Assembly: GCA_944368215.1 (NCBI GenBank)
Contig: CALVWX010000011.1
Coordinates: 1-56,214, forward strand
Reading direction: 5' to 3'
From: an uncultured Clostridia bacterium
GTDB taxonomy: Bacteria > Bacillota > Clostridia > Christensenellales > Borkfalkiaceae
Length of the DNA stretch: 56,214 bases
Shown: in pieces, positions 23,701 to 32,272 of the stretch
Layout of the letters: each line of letters begins with the position of its first letter
Numbering within the stretch: the first letter of the stretch is position 1
Translations under genes and position numbers: made by a program
The notes under the pieces: model-generated
What the model saw: the letters and a program-made list of their open reading frames with translations, nothing else
Databases searched by the model: none
Told to the model about the DNA's origin: nothing

Positions 23701-25059
23701 ATGCTTACTTACGATCTCGGCTCCAAAAACAAATATTACTCGCTCTATTGCTGCATCCGCGACGACATTCTGCGCGGCAATTTAAAGTGCGGAGACAAAC
23801 TTCCCTCGAAGCGCGCTTTAGCTTTCAATCTCTCCGTCAGCGTAATAACCGTGCAGACGGCATATGAACAGCTTCTCGCCGAAGGCTACATAATTTCAAG
23901 GGAACGCAGCGGCTACTTTGTCGCAGACGTTCAGGGGGCAATGGGTGAAGGCCGTCCTGCGCAAGTACCCCAAAGGAAAGAGAGTAAAAATTTTGCCGCT
24001 GACCTCGTTTCAGGCTCGCCACCGGCAGAACTTTTCCCTTTTTCCGTGTGGGCGCGCCTTATGCGCACCGTCCTCTCTGATGAAGGCGAACACCTTCTCG
24101 AGCGCGTGCCCTGCAGGGGCGATATAACTTTGCGCCGCGAAATTTCGGCCTGCCTCTACCGCATGCGCGGCGTATCTGTCGATCCCGAATGCATAGTTGT
24201 CGGCGCGGGCGCGGAATACCTCTACGGCATAATCGTACAGCTCGTAGGTCGCGACAAACTCTTCGCCGTCGAAAATCCCGGTTACGGCAAAATTTATTCA
24301 ACCTACAGTCTGTACGGGGCGAAGTGCGTCCCCGTCTCCGTGCGCAATATCGGCGCGGATCCCGTCGAAGTTGAGCGTTCAGATGCGCATATCCTGCATA
24401 TTTCGCCATCCCACCAGTTCCCCACGGGCGCAGTAATGCCCGCTGCGAACAGGGCGCGCATCATAAGATGGGCGCGCGCGACAAACGCATACATAGTTGA
24501 GGACGATTACGACAGCGAATTCCGTCTCGTCGGCAAACCCCTCCAGTCTATGCTCGGGCTGTGCCCCGACAGAGTAATATATATAAATACTTTTTCAAAG
24601 TCGCTCGCTCCGTCAATGCGCATGGGCTACATGGTGCTTCCGTCCGAGCTCTGCGCGCGCTTTTTAAAGCTTTTTTCCGCAAGCGCCAACGTCGTGCCGC
24701 TCTTCGAGCAAAAGGCTCTCGCCTTAATGATAGGGGGAGGGTACTTCGAACGCCACATAAACCGCCTCAAAAATTATTTCCGCACCGTCCGTCAGGAAGT
24801 GATTCAGGCAATTTCCGCCCTGCCGTTTGCCTCGCGCATAAACGATACGGGCAGCGGTCTGCACATGACCGTCAGGTTTCCCGACGCTCTATCCGATGAG
24901 CAGATTAAAAAAATTGCGCGGGAGCGCGGGTTAAACGTCCGCTGTTTGAGCGATTATTTAATAGCGCCTCTTTCTGACTACGAAAAAGTGGCCGTAATCA
25001 ATTACGGCGGCTTAAAAAAGGGTGTTGCCGAGAATATTGCCTCCTTGTTCCATAAATGA
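23701..25059 (+). CDS. MocR-family transcription regulator (GntR wHTH + aminotransferase fold)
   Basis: 452 residues. The N-terminal GntR winged helix (about 10-78: GDKLPSKRALAFNLSVSVITVQTAYEQLLAEGYI) binds DNA. After a linker, an aminotransferase class I domain (about 110-450) binds PLP as effector: the EDDYDSEFR block, and the Schiff-base Lys in NTFSKSLAPSMRMGY. MocR proteins such as PdxR and GabR usually control PLP synthesis or amine metabolism genes next to them. Here the neighbours are the lysoplasmalogenase-ADH/ALDH operon upstream and an XRE membrane regulator downstream, so the target is uncertain. The -10 box is 6 nt from ATG, implying a leaderless, probably autoregulated mRNA. Confidence 0.92.
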   Translation: MLTYDLGSKNKYYSLYCCIRDDILRGNLKCGDKLPSKRALAFNLSVSVITVQTAYEQLLAEGYIISRERSGYFVADVQGAMGEGRPAQVPQRKESKNFAADLVSGSPPAELFPFSVWARLMRTVLSDEGEHLLERVPCRGDITLRREISACLYRMRGVSVDPECIVVGAGAEYLYGIIVQLVGRDKLFAVENPGYGKIYSTYSLYGAKCVPVSVRNIGADPVEVERSDAHILHISPSHQFPTGAVMPAANRARIIRWARATNAYIVEDDYDSEFRLVGKPLQSMLGLCPDRVIYINTFSKSLAPSMRMGYMVLPSELCARFLKLFSASANVVPLFEQKALALMIGGGYFERHINRLKNYFRTVRQEVIQAISALPFASRINDTGSGLHMTVRFPDALSDEQIKKIARERGLNVRCLSDYLIAPLSDYEKVAVINYGGLKKGVAENIASLFHK

Positions 25060-25139
25060 CAGACAAATTCCATATCTGCCGTATTGCTTTCTCCCTCTTC
25101 AAACAGTAGAATTAAAGAAAAAACATAAGGAGATATCAC

Positions 25140-26480
25140 ATGGCAAAACAATCAATCGGCGAATTTCTGGCAACGCTTCGCCGCGCCAACGGCTTCACCC
25201 AGCAGGAGGTGGCCGATAAACTGGGCATATCCAACCGCACGCTTTCCGCGTGGGAGAGGGGCACGGCCATGCCCGATATTTTGCTGCTGCCCGCCCTCGC
25301 CGACCTCTACGGCGTGACCGCCGACGAAATCCTCCGCGGCGAACGCAGTCAATCGCCCCGTCCCGATTTGTCGCAAAAATCAGAACAGAATATTTACAAA
25401 AGCAAATTTGCCCGCTTTTCAATCTGGGCGTATATCCTCACGGGCGCAATCGGCCTCGGCCTGCTGTTGTTTTATATAGGTTATCATGCCAACGTAACCA
25501 CAATAGCGTGGGTGGGCTGGCGCTGGTGGCTGTTTTTGCTGTATTTTGGCCTTATAATCTTTGTCGCCTCGTCCGTAGTGCTCTTTGCCCTCTGGCGCGG
25601 CGCCGAAAATTCCGTCGCAGGGGAGGAGAGCGCTGGCAGTTATATTTTAAGTCTCCGCAAGTGCGTAAGCGTCTGCGCATATGTCGCCGCACTTGTTTCG
25701 CTCGCTCTGACATTTGCAAGCATGTTTATAACCGTCGTCGATTTAGCGCTCTTTATAATCTTCATTATATTAACTTTCGCATTTTTTGTCTTTGCAACCA
25801 TATTGCGCCGCGGCGCATATAAAAAACTCGTCAGCGATGCCGAGCGCGCTTCCCTCGCAAAAAATGACAAAATTTTTAAAAAATGCTGTCTATTTGCGCT
25901 CATTCCGCTCTGCCTCGCCGCCGTGGTAATGATAACATTCACCTACTGGAGTCCATATACTTACAGAGATTTTTACCACAATTCCGACGCTGAAGCGTTT
26001 CGCGCCCGCCTTGAATCTGTAGATGCGCTCGTGCCCGTCGGCGACTCGGGCGAGACGGAGTTTGAAACAGTCCATTTCGACCTGTCGTCTATCGCGCAGA
26101 ACGTTCAGGCCGACGGCGAACGTGTCGAACTCGAAAACGGTTTCTATGTCAGTTTCTCCGACGATAAAAGCGTTTGCCGCCTGCACAACACTGTCACCAA
26201 TCAGGATTTCCGCGGAAGTCTTCTCACTTCCGACGACGGCAGCCTGTCCGCTTATAACATGCGCTATGCCGTAGACGATTCAGTTTATTATGGAGATGGC
26301 TTCGGCGGCTACAAAATATTAAAGGCAGACGAAGGCTATGATCTTGTCAGCGTATTTTACAACGACCTTTCGGACGATATGTATACAACCGGCACGGCAA
26401 TAATAATTGCAACGTTAGTCTTATTGTTAATAATCTTCGCCGTCTGCCAGTTAAAAGTAAAGGGAGAGGAGAAAAAATAA
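25140..26480 (+). CDS. Membrane-spanning XRE-type transcription regulator
   Basis: 446 residues. The N-terminal XRE helix-turn-helix (about 5-65: RANGFTQQEVADKLGISNRTLSAWERG) is followed by five hydrophobic helices (about 95-116, 126-150, 172-195, 197-224, 252-274). A soluble segment of about 145 residues (275-418) rich in D, S and Y comes next, then a last helix (420-438) and a basic tail KVKGEEKK. The predicted topology places DNA-binding and tail inside and the 145-residue domain outside, as expected for a one-component sensor acting from the membrane. ATG 25140 has AAGGAGATATCAC. It is 80 bp behind mocR in the same direction. Signal and targets are unknown. Confidence 0.82.
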   Translation: MAKQSIGEFLATLRRANGFTQQEVADKLGISNRTLSAWERGTAMPDILLLPALADLYGVTADEILRGERSQSPRPDLSQKSEQNIYKSKFARFSIWAYILTGAIGLGLLLFYIGYHANVTTIAWVGWRWWLFLLYFGLIIFVASSVVLFALWRGAENSVAGEESAGSYILSLRKCVSVCAYVAALVSLALTFASMFITVVDLALFIIFIILTFAFFVFATILRRGAYKKLVSDAERASLAKNDKIFKKCCLFALIPLCLAAVVMITFTYWSPYTYRDFYHNSDAEAFRARLESVDALVPVGDSGETEFETVHFDLSSIAQNVQADGERVELENGFYVSFSDDKSVCRLHNTVTNQDFRGSLLTSDDGSLSAYNMRYAVDDSVYYGDGFGGYKILKADEGYDLVSVFYNDLSDDMYTTGTAIIIATLVLLLIIFAVCQLKVKGEEKK

Positions 26481-26498
26481 TTTTTCCTGAAAACAACG

Positions 26499-26531
26499 GC
26501 CGCGCGCCGCGAATAATTCGCGGCGCGCGGC
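26499..26531. terminator. Bidirectional terminator hairpin between convergent genes
   Basis: Perfect 15-bp stem GCCGCGCGCCGCGAA (26499-26513) with TTCGCGGCGCGCGGC (26517-26531). U-rich tracts lie on the minus-strand side (GTTGTTTTC), with a weaker one on the plus side. Confidence 0.75.
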
Positions 26532-26548
26532 TGACCTTTCCGGATAAA

Positions 26549-26914
26549 TTATTTATTGAGCAACTCGTCCGAAAGGTTTATCACCTGCTTTGCATATTTT
26601 GCCTTGCGTCTCTTTAAAATTGCCTTGTAAATAAAGTAGTTTGCGGCCACCGCGGCGATGCCGACGACGCCTACCACAACTCCAACTGGCATAGCCCAGC
26701 CTGCGCCCGCGCCGATTACGCCCATCGCAAGGCACATTCCCGCGCCCAGCACAAGGCTGCCTGCGCAACCGAAGGTATAAGCAAATATTTCCGCGGGTCT
26801 GCGCACGTTTCTGTCGAGCGCGGTCAGCTGTTCAAACTTGCTCTGCTCGGGCGTCTTTTCCGCATAGCTTTCAGCTATGTCCCTTACCATGTCCATTTGT
26901 CTGATATTATCCAT
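26549..26914 (-). CDS. Small membrane protein, two transmembrane segments
   Basis: 121 residues, unknown family. The cytoplasmic N-terminus has about 40 charged residues (AESYAEKTPEQSKFEQLTALDRN). Two glycine- and alanine-rich helices follow (about 45-68 and 72-97), separated by a short turn, then a basic C-terminus KAILKRRKAKYAKQ. AAAGGAG lies 9 nt before the start ATG at 26914, which argues for a real gene. It is monocistronic with a hairpin terminator behind it. It resembles small hypothetical proteins common in gut Clostridia; no function can be given. Confidence 0.72.
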   Translation of the reverse strand: MDNIRQMDMVRDIAESYAEKTPEQSKFEQLTALDRNVRRPAEIFAYTFGCAGSLVLGAGMCLAMGVIGAGAGWAMPVGVVVGVVGIAAVAANYFIYKAILKRRKAKYAKQVINLSDELLNK

Positions 26915-27111
26915 AATTGTCTTCTCCTTTAACCGGGGTGTTCCCCTTTGTTTTGTGCTTAAAGTATAACCGCCCCGTGTTAAATTTTTTATAAAGGGCG
27001 GTAAGTGTTTTGTAAATTAATTGTTAATATATTGTAAAAGGTGCCGTTTTCACATTTTTGCGGCAAAAATTTTCGCTCAATAAATTAGTCGGTGCAATTT
27101 GCGTCGATTGC

Positions 27112-27140
27112 TTGTCTTTTGCAAACATATATGTTATAAT
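27112..27140 (+). promoter_or_regulatory. SigA-type promoter of guaB
   Basis: TTGTCT (27112-27117), 17-nt spacer, TATAAT (27135-27140). The 77-nt A/U-rich leader shows no purine riboswitch. The palindrome AACATATATGTT (27123-27134) overlaps the spacer. The rest of the 303-bp gap shows nothing further. Confidence 0.7.
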
Positions 27141-27217
27141 TCATAATTAATAAATATATTACAATTAAAAGCAACAAGAAATCTATTTACAAACGCAGTG
27201 GTCAAGGAGAGGAACAC

Positions 27218-28723
27218 ATGGCAACTTACATCAATGAACCTTCACACACCTTCAACGAATATCTCCTCATCCCGGGATATTCCTCAAGCGAACACATTCC
27301 TTCAAACGTTTCGCTCAAAACTCCCCTCGTAAAATTCAAAAAGGGCGAAAAACCAGCAATCGAAATGAACATCCCCATGATATCGGCTATAATGCAGTCG
27401 GTATCGGGCCCCGACCTCGCCCTCGCGCTCGCGCGCTGCGGCGGCGTGTCTTTCATTTACGGCTCGCAGTCTGTCGAGGACGAAGCGGCCATGGTCGCCA
27501 AGGTCAAGGCTTACAAGGCCGGCTTTGTCGTCAGCGATTCCAACATTGCGCCCACGGCAACGCTTGCAGATATCCTTGCTCTCAAGGCTAAAACAGGTCA
27601 TTCAACCGTCGCCGTAACAGAGGACGGCAAGGCAAACGGCAAACTCGTCGGCATCGTAACCAGCCGCGACTACCGCGTCAGCCGCATGTCCAGGGACACC
27701 AAGGTCAATGACTTCATGACTCCGCTGTCGGAACTCATAACCGCCCCCGCAAATACAACTCTCTCCGAAGCAAACGATATTATCTGGGACAATAAGCTCA
27801 ACGCTCTTCCTTTGGTCGACGAAAAGGGCAACATGCAGTATTTCGTCTTCCGCAAGGACTACGACGACCATAAGGGCAACCCCGACGAACTTCTCGATTC
27901 CAAAAAGAGATACGTTGTCGGCGCCGGCATAAATACCCGCGACTATGAAGAGCGCGTTCCCGCCCTCGTAGAGGCAGGCGCGGACGTATTATGCATAGAC
28001 TCGTCCGAAGGTTTCTCCGAATGGCAGAAGAGGACTCTCGCTTTCATCCGCAAAAAATACGGCGATACCGTAAAGGTCGGCGCGGGCAACGTAGTCGATA
28101 AGGACGGCTTTTTATTCCTCGCGGAGTGCGGCGCAGACTTTGTAAAAGTCGGCATCGGCGGCGGTTCCATCTGCATCACGCGCGAAACAAAGGGTATAGG
28201 CAGGGGGCAGGCCACTGCGCTCATCGAAGTGTGCGCCGCCCGCGACGAATACTATAAAAAGACGGGTATATACATCCCCGTATGCTCCGACGGCGGCATC
28301 GTTCACGACCATCACATAACCCTCGCCCTCGCCATGGGTGCAGATTTTGTGATGCTCGGCCGTTATTTCGCCCGCTTCGACGAAAGCCCCACGCAAAAGC
28401 TTTTTGTCGGCGGCACATATGTCAAGGAATACTGGGGCGAAGGCAGCAACCGCGCCCGCAACTGGCAGCGTTACGACCTCGGCGGCGCGTCCAAACTCTC
28501 CTTTGAAGAAGGCGTCGATTCCTATGTACCTTATGCAGGTCCCTTAAAGGATAATGTCGATATGACTACCAGCAAAATCAAATCCACAATGTGCAACTGC
28601 GGTGCCCTTACTATCAAGGAATTACAGGAAAAGGCTAAAATCACGCTCGTTTCGGCTACCAGCATAGTCGAAGGCGGTGCGCACGACGTCATCCGCAAGG
28701 ACGCCTCGGCCGACAGAAAATAA
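27218..28723 (+). CDS. guaB: IMP dehydrogenase, protist-like (Tritrichomonas-type) subgroup
   Basis: Converts IMP to XMP with NAD, the first committed step to GMP. 501 residues: TIM barrel interrupted by two CBS domains (about 105-225). The catalytic Cys is C319 in GGGSICITR and the flap dyad is Arg418-Tyr419 in NWQRYD. The segments IPGYSS...[16 protein letters not shown]-like, [31 protein letters not shown] (with N for S) and [10 protein letters not shown] closely resemble Tritrichomonas foetus IMPDH, from memory, including identical residue numbers for Cys319 and Arg418. That parasite enzyme is thought to be of bacterial origin and is unusually resistant to mycophenolic acid. ATG 27218 has AAGGAGAGG. 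The gene is monocistronic. Confidence 0.96.
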   Translation: MATYINEPSHTFNEYLLIPGYSSSEHIPSNVSLKTPLVKFKKGEKPAIEMNIPMISAIMQSVSGPDLALALARCGGVSFIYGSQSVEDEAAMVAKVKAYKAGFVVSDSNIAPTATLADILALKAKTGHSTVAVTEDGKANGKLVGIVTSRDYRVSRMSRDTKVNDFMTPLSELITAPANTTLSEANDIIWDNKLNALPLVDEKGNMQYFVFRKDYDDHKGNPDELLDSKKRYVVGAGINTRDYEERVPALVEAGADVLCIDSSEGFSEWQKRTLAFIRKKYGDTVKVGAGNVVDKDGFLFLAECGADFVKVGIGGGSICITRETKGIGRGQATALIEVCAARDEYYKKTGIYIPVCSDGGIVHDHHITLALAMGADFVMLGRYFARFDESPTQKLFVGGTYVKEYWGEGSNRARNWQRYDLGGASKLSFEEGVDSYVPYAGPLKDNVDMTTSKIKSTMCNCGALTIKELQEKAKITLVSATSIVEGGAHDVIRKDASADRK

Positions 28724-28751
28724 TTTTATAAAAAACATATAAATACATGCA

Positions 28752-28790
28752 AAAATTCGCGTGCAACGCCTGCTGTTGCGCGCGAATTTT
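28752..28790 (+). terminator. Intrinsic terminator of guaB
   Basis: 16-bp stem AAAATTCGCGTGCAAC (28752-28767) with GTTGCGCGCGAATTTT (28775-28790), one G-U pair. The U tract is formed by the end of the stem. Confidence 0.75.
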
Positions 28791-28824
28791 GCGTGTTGAG
28801 AAAATAGTTTAAAAGGTACATATT

Positions 28825-29856
28825 ATGTTAGATATGTTCATAAAGGTAATTCTGGCGATAGCCGTGCTTCTTTTGTTTATCGTGCCGGGCTATGTTCTTA
28901 AAAAGGTAAAGCTGGTCGACGGCAGTTCCAAGCGCGCTTTAAGCAGCATACTTCTCTATGTCTGCCAGCCCGCGCTCATAATTAATTCCTTCTGCGTCTT
29001 TTCCGATGAAGAGTGGGCTGTCATCTCCGAACTAGGCAGCGTTGCGCTGTTAAAGAATTTTTTCATCGCCGCCGTCATCTCTCTCGCGGCAATGCTGGCC
29101 ATATTTGCCGTGTGCAAGCTCGTGTTTATAAAGTATAAGGACAGGGACAAGGCAAATATTTATTCCTATATCGCAATCTTTTCCAACTGCGGCTTCCTCG
29201 GAGTGCCCTTTATCGAAATACTCACCGACGGAAGTATACTCGCCGTCATGTATCTCATGATTTTCAACCTCGTGTTTGCGCTCGTCGTGTGGACGCTCGG
29301 CGTCTGGCTGTTGACGGGCGATGCGCGCAACATAAGCCTTAAAAAGGTTCTCTTAAATCCTTCCATAATCTCCATGGTAATAGCGCTCCTGCTGTTTTTC
29401 GTGCCGCAGATAAACTTTTTCATGTTCGACGGCATTTCCGAAATTCGCATTTTGCCCGAATATCTCTCCACCATGACGTCGCCGCTGTCAATGATAATTG
29501 TCGGCATCTCCATGGCCGAACTGCCGCTTAAGAGCCTGTTTACCGACGCGGGTACATATATCGCAGGCGCTCTCCGCCTGATAGTTGCGCCCGTCGTAAC
29601 GTTCGCCCTGGCCGCACTGTTCTGTGTAATGTGTTCGGGCTTTCTCGGCCAGACGCCGCAGGGCGAATATGTCTACCTCGCGCCCGTCATCGCCATGTGC
29701 ATGTCGCCCGCCGCAACGGTGGTGGCCATGGCCGAACAGTATCAGAAGGGTGAACATACCGCAACGGTTGCCTTTATAACCAACACTTTGCTGTCGATTA
29801 TAACTGTGCCGCTCGTCCTGATGGCGGTGCTGCAGCTCTGGGGACTGATTGCTTAA
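28825..29856 (+). CDS. AEC family transporter (auxin efflux carrier-like)
   Basis: 343-residue inner-membrane carrier with about ten hydrophobic helices arranged as two five-helix halves (cytoplasmic linker near 160-180). Family features: N-terminal LFIVPGYVLKKVKLV, SSILLYVCQPALIINSF, SNCGFLGVPFIEIL in helix 4, and the C-terminal MCMSPAATVVAMAEQY. Bacterial AEC members carry small organic acids such as malate or malonate; the substrate here is unknown. A weak ribosome site AAAAGG precedes ATG 28825. It follows the guaB terminator and ends at its own hairpin, so it is probably monocistronic. Confidence 0.88.
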   Translation: MLDMFIKVILAIAVLLLFIVPGYVLKKVKLVDGSSKRALSSILLYVCQPALIINSFCVFSDEEWAVISELGSVALLKNFFIAAVISLAAMLAIFAVCKLVFIKYKDRDKANIYSYIAIFSNCGFLGVPFIEILTDGSILAVMYLMIFNLVFALVVWTLGVWLLTGDARNISLKKVLLNPSIISMVIALLLFFVPQINFFMFDGISEIRILPEYLSTMTSPLSMIIVGISMAELPLKSLFTDAGTYIAGALRLIVAPVVTFALAALFCVMCSGFLGQTPQGEYVYLAPVIAMCMSPAATVVAMAEQYQKGEHTATVAFITNTLLSIITVPLVLMAVLQLWGLIA

Positions 29857-29878
29857 AATTTGATATGTCCTATAAAGA

Positions 29879-29910
29879 GGGGCGGCGCGGAAAAACTTCC
29901 GCGCCGCCCC
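29879..29910 (+). terminator. Terminator after AEC carrier gene
   Basis: 14-bp stem GGGGCGGCGCGGAA (29879-29892) with TTCCGCGCCGCCCC (29897-29910), loop AAAC, tail GAATTCTT. Confidence 0.8.
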
Positions 29911-30044
29911 GAATTCTTATGCTCAGGCTAACGGCAAATCGCAGCCGTCAATAACTTTTCCGCAAGATGAGCCCGGTAAAGTGCGCCGCCCTGATTGCGG
30001 AGTATGACAGCGGCGGCACGCCGCCAAGATTTGCGTTAAACTTT

Positions 30045-30428
30045 TCAGTTTGGTTTCGTATGCGCTTTGAATAACAGCGCGGCGAGGAATGAGAACACCA
30101 CCGCCGCGGTGACGCCCGCGCTCGCGGCCGAAAGTGCCCCTGTAACCGCATAAAAGAAACCCCGCTCCGCGCCTTTAATGGCGCCGTTTGCGAGGAGATA
30201 TCCGAATCCGCTTATCGGCACCGTCGCCCCCGCGCCCGCAAAATCAACCAGCGGCTGGTACGCGCCAAAGGCCGTCAGCACAACGCCCGCCAGCATAAAG
30301 TATACTAAAATTTTACCTGCCGTCAGGTCGGTTATATTTATAATAATCTGCGCTATCAGGCATATAGTCCCGCCCACGGCGAATGCCTTTATAAACATAA
30401 AAACAATTTCCCATATCTCAGCCGCCAT
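30045..30428 (-). CDS. spoVAE: Stage V sporulation protein AE (SpoVAE)
   Basis: 127-residue membrane protein of the SpoVA channel, which moves Ca-dipicolinate into the forespore and releases it at germination. It has AFAVGGTICLIAQIIINIT in helix 1, the conserved YQPLVDFAGAGATVPISGFGY loop, and a C-terminal SFLAALLFKAH helix. The AGAGATVPISGFG loop followed by GAIKGAERG and the short C-terminus fit the AE (AEb) type better than the longer SpoVAC. GGAGGTG lies before ATG 30428, which is 3 nt after the spoVAD stop. Expression in the forespore is expected from the family. Confidence 0.9.
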   Translation of the reverse strand: MAAEIWEIVFMFIKAFAVGGTICLIAQIIINITDLTAGKILVYFMLAGVVLTAFGAYQPLVDFAGAGATVPISGFGYLLANGAIKGAERGFFYAVTGALSAASAGVTAAVVFSFLAALLFKAHTKPN

Positions 30429-30431
30429 AAT

Positions 30432-31442
30432 TTACACCTCCAGCTGTACCGCATGGCTTATGCACGGTATCGATTCGCCCTGTCCCGACGACACCGTCGA
30501 AAGCAGCGCGCCCGTCGCCGCAAACAACACGCGCTTGAATAGTTTTCCCTTAAGTTTGGAAAGAACGTAAGAATTGAATACCACCGCGCTGCACCCCGCG
30601 CCGCTGCCGCCCTGAAATTCATCTTCAATGACTTTGTAAACAATTTCGCCGCAGTCTACGTGGTTGTTCGATATATCAAAGCCCTTTTCCCAGCACAGGT
30701 CCTTTAAAATTCTGCTCCCCAGCGCGCCGAGGTCGCCCGAAAGTATCAGATCGTAATCTTCGGGCTGAGTATCAGTGTCCCTGAAGTGCTGAATGAGCGT
30801 ATGTGCACAGGCGGGGGCCATCGCCGCGCCCATGTTGTTTACGTCGGTAACCCCGTAGTCAACTACCTTTCCCATCGTGGCATTGATAATTTTTACTCCT
30901 TCGCCTTTGCCGGAAATGACGCACGCCCCCGCGCCCGTAACCGTCCATTGCGACTGCGGCGGCCTTGTCGTGCCCTGCTCGAGGGGGTAGCGGTATTGCC
31001 GCTCGGCCGAGGCAAAGTGACTGCCCGTCGCCGCCACAGCCGTGTTTACATATCCCGCATCAACCATGGCCGAAGCCAGCATTATGCTCTCCGACATGGT
31101 AGAGCACGCGCTGTATACCCCCAAGAATGGTATGGCAAAATCCCTCGCCGCAAACGAAGCTGAAATTATCTGGTTCAGAAGGTCGCCCGAAAATAAAACG
31201 TCTATCTGTTCGCGGTTGAGGCCTGCGTTTGAAATAGCCTGGTCTATGGCGTAGGAAAGCATTTTACACTCGGCTTTTTCAAAGGTGTTTTCGCCGAACA
31301 TGTCGTCGCTAAGCGCCTTGTCAACGTAATTGCCTACAATGCCGGCGCTCTCCTTGGGCCCCGCAATCGTGCCCGATGAAATTATTTTGGGTTGTTTTTT
31401 AAAAAAAATGGTGTGTCCCCGTAAAGTCTGCTGTATCTGCAT
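30432..31442 (-). CDS. spoVAD: Stage V sporulation protein AD (SpoVAD)
   Basis: 336-residue thiolase-fold protein that binds dipicolinic acid in the spore inner membrane. The conserved N-terminus SSGTIAGPKESAG, DVLFSGDLLNQI, GVYSACSTMSES, RPPQSQWTVTGAG, and the C-terminal GGSGAGCSA...VLFAATGALLS are all typical. The family's usual operon order is spoVAC-AD-AE; here no spoVAC precedes it, because only 58 bp separate the start from divergent yunB. The ATG has no strong Shine-Dalgarno. A CATACT on the minus strand (31456-31451) just upstream might be part of a sporulation-sigma promoter, with low confidence. Confidence 0.95.
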   Translation of the reverse strand: MQIQQTLRGHTIFFKKQPKIISSGTIAGPKESAGIVGNYVDKALSDDMFGENTFEKAECKMLSYAIDQAISNAGLNREQIDVLFSGDLLNQIISASFAARDFAIPFLGVYSACSTMSESIMLASAMVDAGYVNTAVAATGSHFASAERQYRYPLEQGTTRPPQSQWTVTGAGACVISGKGEGVKIINATMGKVVDYGVTDVNNMGAAMAPACAHTLIQHFRDTDTQPEDYDLILSGDLGALGSRILKDLCWEKGFDISNNHVDCGEIVYKVIEDEFQGGSGAGCSAVVFNSYVLSKLKGKLFKRVLFAATGALLSTVSSGQGESIPCISHAVQLEV

Positions 31443-31467
31443 ACGTAATCAGTATGTCCGCCGCCTT

Positions 31468-31495
31468 AATATTTATGCGCGCGCAATCATATAAT
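31468..31495 (+). promoter_or_regulatory. Sigma-E-like promoter of yunB
   Basis: AATATT (31468-31473), 14-nt spacer, CATATAAT (31488-31495), close to the Bacillus sigma-E pattern (ATATT, 14 nt, CATACAAT). yunB is a sigma-E gene in B. subtilis. ATG 31501 follows by 5 nt, so the mRNA may be leaderless. Confidence 0.55.
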
Positions 31496-31500
31496 GGGGT

Positions 31501-32148
31501 ATGAAAAAACGCCGCCTGAAATTCAAGACCAAGGTAATAATCTGCATCGTCGTCGCCGCAATCATAACTATAATCGCTGTGTTCTTCAACAACGCCACGG
31601 CGGTCATTCTGTCTGTCGGCTCGGCAAGGCTGCGCGCGCTCAATACGCAGGCAGTAACGCAGGCGGCGGCGGAGGCCTTCGGCGATACTTCTTACGAAGA
31701 TATCGTCGCCATAACTTACGACGATAATGGCGACGTGGCCGCCATAACAGCCAAAAGTTCGCGCATAAACGCCATAGCTCGCAACACCGCCTATCTCACG
31801 CAGACGATACTTGGCGATTTAAGCAGCGGAGGCATAGAAATTCCCGTCGGTGCATTCACGGGCATAGAGGCGCTCGCGGGCTACGGCGCAACCGTAAACG
31901 TAAAAATAATTCCCGTCGCCTCGGCGGAATGCAGTTTTGTATCGCGTTTCACCCACGCCGGCATAAACCAGACAATACACTCAATCTATATCGAAGTCGT
32001 AACTCAAATAACTATAGTTCTTGCTGCCCGCGCGGAGAGCGTGCTCGCCTCTGCGGAAGTGCTCGTCTGCGAAAGCATCATAAACGGCGAAGTGCCGCAG
32101 ATTTATCTTCAGGGCGGACTTTTGGGCTCGGGTTCGCTCGTTCCGTAG
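31501..32148 (+). CDS. yunB: Sporulation protein YunB
   Basis: 215-residue protein with an N-terminal membrane anchor (about 8-29) and an extracytoplasmic domain. Family signatures are IPVGAFTGIEALAGYGATVN (about 116-135), VKIIPVASAECSFVSRFTHAGINQTIHSIYIEV, and the C-terminal VCESIINGEVPQIYL. YunB is made in the mother cell under sigma-E and is needed for full spore yield or germination in B. subtilis; its molecular action is unknown. It is divergent from spoVAD, clustering two sporulation functions. No Shine-Dalgarno precedes ATG 31501. Confidence 0.92.
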   Translation: MKKRRLKFKTKVIICIVVAAIITIIAVFFNNATAVILSVGSARLRALNTQAVTQAAAEAFGDTSYEDIVAITYDDNGDVAAITAKSSRINAIARNTAYLTQTILGDLSSGGIEIPVGAFTGIEALAGYGATVNVKIIPVASAECSFVSRFTHAGINQTIHSIYIEVVTQITIVLAARAESVLASAEVLVCESIINGEVPQIYLQGGLLGSGSLVP

Positions 32149-32221
32149 CCGCTCTGCGCCGCACCGCGCCCCAAAAACGCGTTAATCGGGGCATATATGC
32201 GGGTAAATTAAAAAATAAAAT

Positions 32222-32253
32222 GGCGGCGGAAGCTTTTAAAAGCTTCCGCCGCC
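32222..32253. terminator. Bidirectional terminator between yunB and pheT
   Basis: GGCGGCGGAAGC (32222-32233) pairs with GCTTCCGCCGCC (32242-32253) around a TTTTAAAA centre. A/T-rich tracts on both sides serve both strands. Confidence 0.85.
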
Positions 32254-32272
32254 CGCAAATTTTTATTTAAAA

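Noticed and set aside
27123-27134. AACATATATGTT upstream of guaB as an SOS box
   Set aside because: The half sites are six bases apart rather than the four of LexA boxes and it sits in the promoter spacer of a purine gene.
29911-30044. Small minus-strand ORF (29948-30151) after spoVAE
   Set aside because: Arginine-rich shadow frame overlapping spoVAE with no ribosome site.
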